64,000 nt of DNA from Lethocerus indicus. Taxonomy: Eukaryota > Arthropoda > Insecta > Hemiptera > Belostomatidae. Of this stretch, positions 39,769 through 58,300 are shown piece by piece; within the stretch, counting starts at the first letter, position 1; each line of letters begins with the position of its first letter. The position numbers and the translations under genes are program-made. The notes under the pieces are model-generated. The model worked only from the letters and a program-made list of their open reading frames with translations. It did not search any database and was not told the origin of the DNA. The stretch lies in contig JACDQD010000010.1 in the NCBI GenBank assembly GCA_019843655.1, forward strand, positions 10,647,637 through 10,711,636, written 5' to 3'.

Positions 39769-39960
39769 GACCTCCGGGTTGAGACTGACTCGGCAGATAC
39801 AAATTGGAAATAACGCTCGCTGACTCCGCACAGTCCGACTGATGTCATGCAGCGCGTTCAACGCGACACGCCAGGGCCCCTAGAGCGGCTCCCGTCCTAG
39901 AGAAAGGGGGGAGGGCCGATCTCTCCTATATCGGTTTATCTCAGCGGAGCTCAATTTCGG
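39769..39960 (-). promoter_or_regulatory. Candidate promoter and 5' UTR of the membrane-protein gene
   Basis: This GC-rich stretch lies immediately upstream of the ATG at 39768. On the minus strand an arthropod-type Inr TCAGTC occurs at 39842-39837, which would give a 5' UTR of about 72 bases; a second TCAGTC is at 39788-39783. No TATA box is apparent. The alternative is that the first exon is an internal exon with its acceptor at the CAG just before 39783. Confidence 0.35.
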
Positions 39961-40842
39961 GAAGAAAAATAGAAACGAAAGACTTCTTTTGTTCACATTA
40001 TACCCCTACAGAATCCTGTTTGGGCCTATTGGAAAATAATGACGCATTTATTACCGCTTAAATTATTTATCTATAACAGAAAATATTTCTGGTTAATTGT
40101 TACCCACTATTTAAAAATCTATTGTAAAGCCTCCAAGGTAAATACTTACATTTCACGAACAGATAACTACCTTAATATTATTTTAATAATTCGCTGATTG
40201 AACGGATATGATGGATAACAGTAGGAATAAGCGATTATAATGACTCGGTTCTTTGCAGATGGTCTTCTGTAAACTGTCCGTTTATAGCAACTCTTTATAT
40301 TGAAAATAAGACTATAGAAATCTAGACAAAGAAAATTAAAATAACAGCCTCGTTCGAACTTGCTGCTTCATCGGCAACCGATATGGTACCCGAACATCAA
40401 TGGCGTCTTGCAACTGTCATCTGTTTTTCCCTCGGACGTAGCACAACTGTTTCCGCCCTCGTTACCGAAAACTACCGACGATGGCGAAAAGACCATACCG
40501 GTTGGGACGGACGCCCAATCCCCAGAAAAGCGATAAACGTAATCTCACACTGAAAAATATTTTCTTAGCAATTGAAAACTACCAATAAATTATTATTATA
40601 GAACGATCTACTGTATAGCAATTTAATTTAATTTTGTATCGTTGTTACGTTAAAAAACAAAAACACGTCTGTGATGATTTAAAGCCATTGAAGCATGCGA
40701 AACACATTGTGAAGTGTCTCATGATTATGATTTCCGGTGAAGTATCCTGTCAGCATTGCACACTTCATTCGACACGAGTATCTCATCTTATCGCCACTCT
40801 GTGTTAATCTTCTTTCTCCACTCACTTATTCGGTCTTGCGCT

Positions 40843-40874
40843 AGACCGGTTTCGGCTTCTAGCCATCGTCAGTA
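40843..40874 (-). repeat. Dispersed CTGANGA-GAAA repeat, best-preserved copy
   Basis: The minus strand reads ACTGACGATGGCTAGAAGCC followed by GAAACCGGTC. Other copies: minus 11272-11305, minus 22181-22214, plus 29376-29409, minus 33081-33103, plus 37684-37722, minus 41745-41772, plus 42041-42075, plus 55258-55290, minus 56304-56339. Copies at 40843 and 55258 also share the following TAGCGNAAGACC and AATAAG sequence, and 41745 shares more beyond. The shared part therefore extends at least 60 bases, typical of a degraded interspersed repeat. Confidence 0.6.
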
Positions 40875-41327
40875 TACTAGCCTGGTATCTCTGTAAGCGG
40901 TCGGCACACTTCATCGGCAACCTACTTGATTGGAACTTCGGAATGCTAGACTGATGGCATTCCAGACCAGCCGCGGACCGGCAAAATTAAATATCTGACG
41001 TTACCACTGTTGGATTGCTACTGAAGATGTCAAAAGGTTGAAACTGGTAAATAATTGTTTTTCAAAAACTGATGTAAATATAAATATAATTCCTATAGGA
41101 AGGATGAGAAGACTTTCGCCATCAATGAACCAGGGAGATTTGAACGTCCATATTCAAGAAATATCTACTGAATGCACGCATCTTTCCCCGAATAACCAAC
41201 TGACAGCTGTTCACAAAGAATGCTTCTTCGGTATTTCGATGATACGGTGGAATTACGAGGGGCAGGAATATACTAAAGTATTGTTTTTAAAAATCAAATA
41301 TAGCGGATCCTAAATTGTAGGACTCAC

Positions 41328-41565
41328 CCGTTGCAAAAACGGCCGGAAGTTTCACTAGGCTCCCGTTGGCGGTCATGTTTCTGAATCCACTGTGTGTGGG
41401 AGTGGTGAGAAACTGTGGCTGTTCCATTGTTGACTGCTTTCGGAGCCAAGTTGACTTGACTAGTGGCTGGACCGGCGGCCCGACCGGTACTGAACCCAGG
41501 TAAAAGGCTCCTTGCCCCTTCAACACCGGCGGGGAGTTGAACGACCTCGGACGCCGAGAGAACCC
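41328..41565 (-). CDS. Candidate coding exon, 79 codons, unassigned
   Basis: The minus strand is open from an acceptor CCTGCAG at 41566-41572 to a strong donor ACGG|GTGAGT at 41328. The peptide begins GFSRRPRSFNSPPVLKGQG, is rich in Pro, Ser and Thr (for example MEQPQFLTTPTHSGF), and lacks a membrane segment. Third positions are fairly G/C-rich. The frame stays open upstream of the acceptor for about 36 codons, so the true 5' boundary is unsure. It exits in phase 1, compatible with the exon at 29740. It lies about 1.5 kb upstream of the first exon of the membrane-protein gene on the same strand. Function unknown. Confidence 0.42.
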
Positions 41566-42429
41566 CTGCAGGACTGGCTCATTACGAATGCCGGTGTTAA
41601 CTCTTTTTAAAGTCCACTGCTTAGAACTGAAAGCATTGCACGATTTCGCTCTTGTTCAACCCCCTTCGTCAACTTTACTGTACTGTTGCATCAGTACTGT
41701 TCATTCGACCGATTTCCTGTCTCCACTCAACTTTCAATCTAAATCAGATTCGGCTTCCACCCATCGTCATTGAGGCATCTCGGTTATTCATTAATTATTT
41801 ATTTAAACCTACTTTTAAATATCAATAGTTTATCTAAATTCAAACATCTCCTTCGGCCTTGGTAAAAATGACCCAAGGTGGTAGAAAGAATCAAAAAGCT
41901 ATATAGCTCATTGAATGCATAATATTTTGTGTACAATTTATATCGTGCAATTAGCGGCCACTATACAAACCGTTTCACAAGAAACTAAATACACTGTTAC
42001 TACTCAATTGCACTATTGAATCAGTCTAAAAGAAAATGTGACTGAAGACGGCGAGAAACAGAAAACGGTCAGGCCAAATAGATGAGTAATGATTTGGAAT
42101 ATTCCACACTCCCTCTCCCCCTTCCAAAAACCCTAAGAAACACATGAATTCATCAATGCTTCGTTATTTCGTTCAGGGCATGTCAATGCAATACTTTCGC
42201 ACAACCAATGAAGAGGAAAATCGTCTCTTATTCGTTCCTGCAGTGTCTGTTAGTTTCGGAAGTATTTTCCCACTCCCAACTACAATGCACTGCATTATGT
42301 TTTGTCCACGCTTTATGCAACTCAGGTTCGCACAATGACTCTATCACTCTAATCCAGGCCGGCTTTCCCTTGCAGTGCCTCTGAGCGAGTGAACATCACT
42401 TGGGTCTCATGGAAAACGCGCACCGATAA

Positions 42430-45400
42430 AATTTTCAGATTAAGAATAACCGCCAGACTTAAAACAAATCAAAAATGCTATGTAAATTAAATGCAAAATT
42501 GAACTGCACCTTAATATCTCAGTGGCGTTCGAAATATGTGGTCGTGGGGAAAATAAATGAGGGGTCGGAAAATATGGTACAATGAATACCATTGCACACT
42601 TACTAGATGTTAATATTATGTGTATAAACCATAACCTTGAATCCCCAACCGAAACATGTTTGATGTTACATCTGTTCCTACTTATATAAAAATAACACAA
42701 TACTTGTAAATAACTCACAATTCTGAACTATATATTGTGTATAACAGATATAAAGTATTGCATTATAATGCAATTTTGGGACTAAATGGTGCAATTTCTC
42801 GTTATTCCTAAGTTACAATAATGACTAGACAGTAATAATAACATAATATTAACATACTAATATTTTTTGAAAGCTATTACAACTGTTCCATTTATTTACA
42901 AGTAGATACAATATATTATTGAATAATCAAAATTTACATTAATGAAATTAATATGATATTTAAGAGAGTAAGATAAATATAAATTTATAGATTTGTTAAT
43001 GTCCATTAATGCATACTAGACAAAGCAATTTGAAATATTACAATTGCTTGCTAAGTCAAACAAAATTCCAAACATTTGTAGCATTCACTTGTTTGTATTA
43101 TGGTAAGTAAATTCCTTACTATTTAGGGAAATATACCACCAAAATATTTTTCAAATATTTAACACTAAGTGGTATCAAGGTTAATGTTTTTTTAAAGTCA
43201 AATATTTTGGTCCATATCAATAAAAATAAGAAAGATGGTGGAATCATTACTTTAAAAGATTCTTTAGATTTAAGTTTAACGCAAAATTGCATTTAAATAT
43301 TTGTGAAATTATATTCCAAATTATTTTTAAGCTTTTTCCAACTAATGGAGCTCTAGAACAATATTCATTCAAATTTGAAATATTACTAAGATTAGATTTT
43401 AGATAAGAATAGAATAGATAAGAAAATAAATAATAATATTTTATTCAATTATGGCCAAACATCTAATACAAACTCATGTTAACATATTTACCATTCCATT
43501 AATGTTTTATCACTGAGACCAGTATTATCACGGCTAGACAACTGCACAACTGGCTACCCTTTAATTACTTTTAATAATTTATTTTTTTTATGAACTGATA
43601 TCATTATAATAATAATTAGAAGTCATAGCTTTCTTCCACACTACTCTAAACAGACCCCGTATTGTGTCAGAGGCTGCCCACCATTTTTAATGGGCTCCAA
43701 CCTTGGTTAGGTTATTTATACTTGCCTTCCATGAATTATTTGAATGTATGTTTATACAGTGACAGCTATCCACAACACCACTAACTCTCCCTGACAACCC
43801 AATCACACAACCAATGACGCTAACTGTTATTCCAAAGTAGTAGATACTTATCTCCCTTCTATATGTATATGTATATATATACAAACATACAGATTTTAAA
43901 ATATAGATAATAAAAATCACTTTCAAAGGGTATTCACCATTACTACTTACTCTAATATAAGGCATGAAACCACTACCTAAAAGAGATTGAGAAAACTGGT
44001 TGTGCCACCAAAAATTATATATAATACTATGATAATTATAATTTTAATAATATACTATACTATGGTATAATAATATATTTTATATATTATATATATTTTG
44101 TCTTCCTCAGACACAGGTAATGCGATAAGTATGACTATATTGTGCCTGTGCAAGTAGTAAGATTGTCTGTTAAAACATTGAACCTTGAAAATTTGTCCAG
44201 TATGAAAATATACACATCTGTTTGTGTAAAACATCCAACATGCATAAAAAAATAAGTTACCTTATATTATGTAGAAATCATATTAGGTAAACATTTTTGA
44301 ACATCCATTGAGTTCTATCTTTGTAACAATACAGCTGTAGAGCTTAACAACTATCACTTCTAATCCATGTTGTCTGAATATATCACCAGAAGATGGTCTC
44401 ATTGATTTAATCTGATAAAAAAGACATAAAAAAAATAGTTAAAATAGTTAAAAGAGCCAAAAGAAACTAGAAGAGATTATTAATGAATGAAAAAATATTA
44501 AACAAACTAACAAAGATTAGTAACAACACTATTAAATAGTATAAGAACACACTTCTTATACTGTTATAAATATAATTTATACATAATACAAAATAATTTA
44601 TACATAATTTATACATTTCCATTAATTTGTGGAGGTAAAAGAAGTTATTAATAATATAACTTACAGAGAAGTTATCAATTACTGAATTAATAGCTACAGA
44701 AACAAGAACTACTTTATAAAATTCAATTTTTTAAAAACAAAAATGGGATGACAGGGCTTCATACTAAAAATAATAATAAAAAAGAAGTAAAATATTAACT
44801 GTTATTTTTCAACTGTTTTCTATATACTAATGAAGAGTAATAATAATATGATTAAATATAGAAATCAAGAATATTTACTGCAGGATTTGTTGACGTACAA
44901 AGGTAGTGTAATGAATAAAAACAGTTGAAATCTATTCAATCTAATGCAAATGCTAAAAATCAAGGAAATCCAAATGTAATAAACTTTCAATTCAAGAATA
45001 ATTTCTCCAGAATAATGGGTAACCTAATCACAGTTAAAGGTAATGTGTTATATCAAGGCATTACAGGAAGCATTAATACATGTTTATATAAAGATGTATC
45101 AAACATAATATTCTAAGTAAAATGCTTTTCACTACTGAATAGTTTCAAGCAGTAAGACACTATCTAAAATTACCCATCATTAGATGGATACAAATTTTAT
45201 GATAAGTCTGATGATGAAACCATGTCTCAAAATAACAAAACCAATTTAATATCTACAGAACATAGTTTCAGAAATCAATTAAAGAAAATTATGATTCTCA
45301 CCTCAAAAATAGGTGATTTGGAACAACTCATCAGACCACTATTCAGGCCTATATTTCAACTGAAAAAAGTAATATCTTATGTTGGGAACATAGCAAAATT

Positions 45401-45640
45401 CACATCATGCTCATGCACATACTCATGAATCCAAATTTTCTAAATCTTGAGGCCATACATATTTGCTTATAGAACTTCAATCAATCATTATTTTAGATCA
45501 CCAATGTGTCATTTATGGCTGTTTAAAAACATCTAACACTATAGATTAACTTGTGTGACTATCAGAAAAGTAGGAAAGGTATAGGTTGTATTACAAAATT
45601 ATAAATCAAAACAAAAGGAGCAGTACTACCAAATTACAAA
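42430..45640. other. AT-rich, CpG-poor block
   Basis: Composition resembles the OGT introns and the 3' UTR at 16,650-19,251: very AT-rich, very few CpG. Such blocks in insects often coincide with methylated transcribed DNA, or may be old UTR or intron sequence. Apart from the minus-strand splice-site series I see no protein-coding support. A + strand AATAAA lies at 45703-45708 near its right edge. Confidence 0.35.
43726..45359 (-). other. Possible spliced minus-strand transcription unit, coding status unclear
   Basis: Four segments have good minus-strand splice sites: 45302-45359 (TTTTTTCAG acceptor, GAG|GTGAGA donor), 44261-44411 (long pyrimidine tract, AAG|GTAACT donor), a 26-base segment 43951-43976 (TTTTAG acceptor, GTAAGT donor) and 43726-43858 (TATAG acceptor, AAG|GCAAGT, a GC-type donor). 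The last two join in one open frame giving a hydrophobic peptide (VVVSCLIL, then YYFGITVSVIGCVIGLSG). The first two contain short frames (MSCSKSPIFE; MRPSSGDIFRQHGLE) that end at TAA before the 44261 donor, so the chain as a whole is not one open frame. It could be a divergent 5' leader, a noncoding RNA or two overlapping units. The unit points away from OGT. Confidence 0.27.
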
Positions 45641-46179
45641 GGTGATATAACAGTTATTACATTATTCCTGCAGCGACTGAATACACCTAGTCCCAATCGA
45701 AAAATAAAATTTCGATATTTGATACTTATTTTCCACCTGGGACGATTCTTTTTATATTTATGACAAAATAGGTCGGAAGTTATTTTGGACCCAAACAAAA
45801 GAATACCTATGGCAATTTATGAAATCTGGCAGGCCCCCATCGTAGCAAATTCGGACGTCCATATTTATTTGCATCGTAAAAAAATAGTCCTGCTTGGTAT
45901 CATCATCGCGAACGACTTAGCGAGTAGGAATATTAGCGGACCAGGCCTGAGTGGACCAATGAAAAACGCCGTTCGGGTCGCCGTGCGTTTCTACAATTAT
46001 TAAGATTTTTTTTGGGGAGTTTTTGATTTTATTACCTACTTAAATAACGCTACGATTCTATCTGGGGAATTATTCGCGCGCAATAATTATCGTGTTTATG
46101 GGACGCATTAACAAAATAAAGCACTCGAATTTCGGACGGAACAGCTTAACTCGTAATAAATCCGGGATGACGTAGGGGT

Positions 46180-46457
46180 AGGCTAGATTTGATTGGTCAG
46201 TTGAGGCGGGCTTGCAGCGCCCCCTATACGAGAACTGGTTCAGTTTTATTAATACAGAACTAGGAAATTAACATCTCCATCTTGCGTACAGTTGTGTTTC
46301 CATTCCGCTTGTTGTGACTACTTAAGCGGAGGCAGGCACGCCGTTCATTTTTGTCCCACGCAGTAACGTTTGACCGACGTGAAAAGTCTGCGCCGGATCG
46401 TCTCAGTTTCGTGTGTATCGATTGCGCTTTTGAGCGGTCGTTGTTTTTTATTTTAAA
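46180..46457 (+). promoter_or_regulatory. Probable OGT promoter and 5' UTR
   Basis: Base composition shifts from the AT-rich block on the left to a more GC-rich stretch that holds CpG dinucleotides, as expected at an unmethylated promoter. Two Inr-like TCAGTTT sequences lie at about 46231 and 46404; the second is about 50 bases upstream of the ATG. I see no convincing TATA box and no downstream promoter element at exact spacing. Which Inr is used is inference. Confidence 0.4.
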
Positions 46458-53606
<7,149 letters not shown>

Positions 53607-55257
53607 TGAGTACCAGTTTTAAGTTTTATTTTAAATTGCATTAGTTTGTAAGAGACATTCAGTTTTTGTTATGGGCAGTTTTGTTCTCAATTTCTACCAT
53701 GAACACAAATTTATTATTGATTGATATAATGAAAATGAAAAAACTTATCAGAAAAAATCTATGGAAGTGGTGCCTTATTTATTATAAATTTTGAATTTCA
53801 GTTTTCATAAAATAATTCTTCCAGATTTATTTCGTACACAAATTAATTTCAGTTTTAAGTTTTGGTTAATTTTTTCTCATGTTTTGATTAATATACAAGA
53901 GTTTTATTTTATAATTCTTGATATGACATATCTGATTGATTGTCTTTGTTTTTATAATGCCTAATCTCTGATGCTTTTGCTGAACTTTTTTTATATGAAC
54001 ATACATTTTACAGTGATAGAGTTATGCTTAAACATTTGCTTTTACAAATGAACATAAGAAATAGTTCTTAAATAATTTTGTTAGATAAAATTTATTTTTA
54101 TATATAAAATATGTGAAAATCCCTAATATAATTTCTTATCAAATAATTAATCAAGGTTTGTAATAATCCGTATATAAAAAATAACATTCTTACATTTATA
54201 ATAAGATACAATGAAAATCCCAAAGCTATTCAACATCACTTACTAATTAATTATATAAAGTTTTATGAATCTTATATATTTATATCATTCGTAGCAAGTT
54301 TATGCTTTTGTGTGACTTCAGTTGTTTGCCTTTGGTTCACTAATGATAATTATTTTTTGTCTGTTTATTTTATTTTTCCCTTCCTAAGGATTGTCTATGT
54401 TAAGGATTATTTTGTAAGCATAAAACATTTAGGCAAAATATGTGTAGATTATTTATAATCTTATCCAAGCTTTCTTTATCTTTTGCTTAACATCCGCTAT
54501 AGATAAGAATGACTTAATAATTGACCAGTTCCTGGTAAATCTTGTTAATTATTGTTTTATAATTGATCATATAGATTACTGCTGTTATGTTCATAGTTAT
54601 TCTCTGGGTAGGTGATAATTTGGGTGTCCCAGACAACTCTTTGACATTAGACTTTTGTTTTGTTGTTTAAAAACCATTTATTATTTCCTTCATCTGATTG
54701 ATGAATACAGTTTTGAAAATATTAAACCATAATTGTGAAAAAAGATAAATTCTAGTATTATATTTTTAGTGTTTGAATTAAATTATTTTTATATCTTCAG
54801 CAAGAAATAAAAATTGTATATTATAGTTTTTGGTTTTGGTGCCACTTATGGTGTTCTCTCTTGAGAATCACTTTCTGGCATTGCTCACTGTTCTATTTTA
54901 TATGGGACCTTGTATTTGAGAAGCTCATATTTGTTCTGTCCTCGAGTCGGGTAAGTAAACAAAGGAAAGTCCCAACCAGACGCTTTTTCCAACATAGGAC
55001 CCCATGAATTCATAACAGGTGTATGGAAATGTAGATAGTTTTCTCATTTTACTAGCCGATTGGTGTTATCCCGGATAGTAATAGGTCGAAACAAACATTC
55101 GATTGCGGAAATCAAAGGTTTGATCCAAACCCGCACCCACTAAATACCCTGAAATGGAATGTCATTATTCTGATCTGTCCCTATTCGCTGATTTAGGGCA
55201 CGGCTGCTTGCGATCGTTAGTAGCAGTCTGTAAATCAGTGTCACTAATTCTAATGAT

Positions 55258-55340
55258 ACTGACGGTGGCGAGAACCCGAAACAGGTATAGCGTAAGACCA
55301 AATAAGCGAGTGGCGACAGGAATTCGAAAGAGTGATGACG
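55258..55340 (+). repeat. Copy of the dispersed CTGANGA-type repeat with 3' flank
   Basis: It begins CTGACGGTGGCGAGAACCC, then GAAAC, then TATAGCGTAAGACCAAATAA and GAGTGGCGACAGGAA. The flank corresponds to the minus-strand copies ending at 40843 and 41745, which shows homology well beyond the core motif. Confidence 0.5.
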
Positions 55341-58300
55341 TTCGCGGTTCCCCCATCAGCTATCTTCAATGAAATGCCATTATTGTCATTGCGACATTAT
55401 AGGCGCCATTTTTAATCACATTTTGTCATTAGGTATTTAATTTGATTAAATATCAATCCACTGTCAAACGACTTATTCATGATTATATTTTCTATGCTAA
55501 CCTGAAGGTAGAAGAATTTATATGGGATATTGCTATCATCGGTCTTTCTAATAAAGCGCGTTATTAATTGGTCCGATACACAAGTGTGGACGGTGATTGT
55601 TTTCTGTTTGGCCGCCCGTAGCCGAATTCAATTAAATATTTCATGACCTGTGTTGAAACAGTATTGGTTTGGGATTCAAACTGGGTTACTTCTCTCCCCC
55701 CCATGACAGCTATTGTTTGTTATTTTTTCTGTTTTATTCGATCCGTCTGTGCGAAGTGTGAAATTTCAGTCCTATTAATCTAGACCTATTAATAATTAAT
55801 ATTATACGTTGAATTAATTCGAGCTCGAACTATTGTAATTTTCACCATCTTGTCGCCCATCGAAGTAGTTAACTCTCGGTTCAACAGCCTAGAAGTTTCG
55901 AACTATTCGTGCCCAAGTGGCGGTCAACTGCGTTACCAAGTAACAGAAGGAAACCGACACCGGAATTACCAAAGTTGAACTACTACCGACGTAAATTGTC
56001 AATGTCTCTGTACCGTTAATTTGCAAACTAGTAAAGCTACGTTTCCTGAACTCCCAGTTACTGTACGGGGAAATATATTAAAACATAATTTAATAACATA
56101 TTTCTTTTTATTGTTTAAACACTTATTTAATTTCTTATCCCCAGTCTTTTCGACAAATGTATATGTTTCCTGAGTAAAACAAATATAATTGTAGATTGTA
56201 AGGTGTTCCTCTGGAGACAGTATTTGAAATTGTACTGAAAACAGTAAAATTGGTTTAAGACATTTCGTGGTGTTTTCTGTCTTCCCTCGTTTGTCTTATC
56301 CTAGGCCAGAACGGTTTCGACTTCACGTCGACGTCAATTGGATTCCATTAGTAGTACAGTTACCTATATTGGCTTATATCTCCTCCTCTTTTACTGTTAT
56401 TGCAGTGAACCAATTCGTTCCTCGTTCCTATTAGAATCTCACTGTTATGAAATAGGTAATTGATTTTAAAAATTACTTTTAGGGTTTGGTGTTACACAGA
56501 ATTGGTTGTATGGAAATTCGCTTATAATAACCGTGTTAACTAAAATAATTAGTCTAAAGTCATTCAATTTATTTTCGTAGTCCGCTTGTTATCGTATTTG
56601 TACGGTCAGCCGGTCGCTGCACGCCGCCCGGTAATAATTTTTAATCGCCCAAACAACGGCCGTTATCTTAATTTGAGGTAATTTAGATTTTACATTGCCC
56701 CAAATGTACACTAATAGAGAGTATGACCCGCCAATTACTGAGTGGAGGGCCGTATTCGACGCCTGACGGAAGACCTGCTGTTTCTCACGCAAGGCTATAT
56801 CGGGTCCGTCACATGAAATCGAAATAAACTCACCTCTCAAACATTTCCGTCCGCATTACTAAATTTACGTGTCTTGTATTTTCTTTTCCTTTTGGAATTT
56901 CAGTTTTTTGTAATCGTTTGTGTCTATTTTATTTTAAAATTATGATTCCCACAAAATCTAAACCTTACAGTCGAAAATATTAAGGACAATAACCAACGCA
57001 CCCAAAGTAGGAAGCAGGCTGTATTTGGTAACCCCTGCAGTATTTAATTAATTTAATAGAGACGACAAAAAATGAATGTACTGGTGGTAATTTTATGGGA
57101 ATTGTTTTGCGGATACGTAATTTTTGTCGAAGGGAATTATTTATTTTAAAAAATGCAAAGATTTACGAACATTGTAGTGTCTTAATAAATATTTTCCTGT
57201 ATTCGCCTAAAGTGAATTCTGAGTACATTTTCCTGCGATGTCTGTTTGTTTTCCAAAGGGTGGCCATGTAGCGTTGATGGAATGTGACCGCTTTCATGGC
57301 GGTGTTTGTTTATGAAAGTACAGAATTTCCCATTACGAAAATGAGTCGGAATGCTTCCTCCGCCCAACCCACTGGAGCGGTATCTAATATCCAATAAAGG
57401 AGGTCTGCGCATTTTATGTCTTCCTCTTAAATTGGTTCTTCGCCAAAAGAATGAGATGTGGCGTGTGCTAATGCCAATTATATAATCAGAGGGCTGTTTC
57501 TTTTAGGATCTTATTACATGATTTTTATTATAAAGGACCCCCTTAAGACTAGAAGTATTGTCCACTATGAAAGTAAAATTGTTAAATAATGAGTTGGTGC
57601 TACTTGTTCTTTGTGAACTTTTAAAGCAGTCTAACGCGCCTGTATTTCAAAACTTGTATCCATTACAAAGCGGAAAGTTTTAGATTGGTAAGCAATGACG
57701 ACTGGCATATGGAGGCTCTTGTTCCTCACTGAAGGGGAAAAGTTATTCAAGTTACAGTATATTTTCACAAAGAAATTCGTTTCAGTGGAGTACATAGCTT
57801 ACGAAGTAAATTATAGGGACCTGGAGCTGATCGTTATAAACATTTTTTTTCTATTCATTCCTCTTCTTTCATCTCAGAGCCTTTTAAACTTCTCTTGCTA
57901 GATATTCACGTTCGGATAAATAAAAATATTTTTATTAACTACGCGTAGCTTTATAATCTGTAAGAAATAATGCTTCTGCTTGAGAAGTCACAGATATGGT
58001 AGCCTGCTGGATTTCAGCTTGAAGAAAATTTAAAATTTGAGGAATTAATCTATATGGTTCCTCTAGGTTTTATATACTAGGTAGGTTCCAGGGGTCTAAA
58101 TACTTTTATTCGGAACAGCCACATGTACTTAACGACTTTTATCTGAGCAGGGTGGAGTTTCAGCCTTCTATCGAGACGTATCATCCCTTTGGGGTTTAGA
58201 GAACTCAGACCCTCCCCTAACCCAGGCCCCAATTCCCAGGTCTTATTACCGCCCTGTAAGTTCCTCACCCTTCCCCTATTAAGAACCGCATTAAGATTGT

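Noticed and set aside
39713..39783. Alternative Arg-rich frame of the first membrane-protein exon (RRSCRAKRRAAIPATRRPSF)
   Set aside because: Lower G/C at third positions than the MPCEEESCDSG frame, and the latter joins the membrane-helix exon in phase.
56589..56840. 83-codon minus-strand frame with an internal GTGAGT
   Set aside because: No acceptor or consistent exon boundary found.
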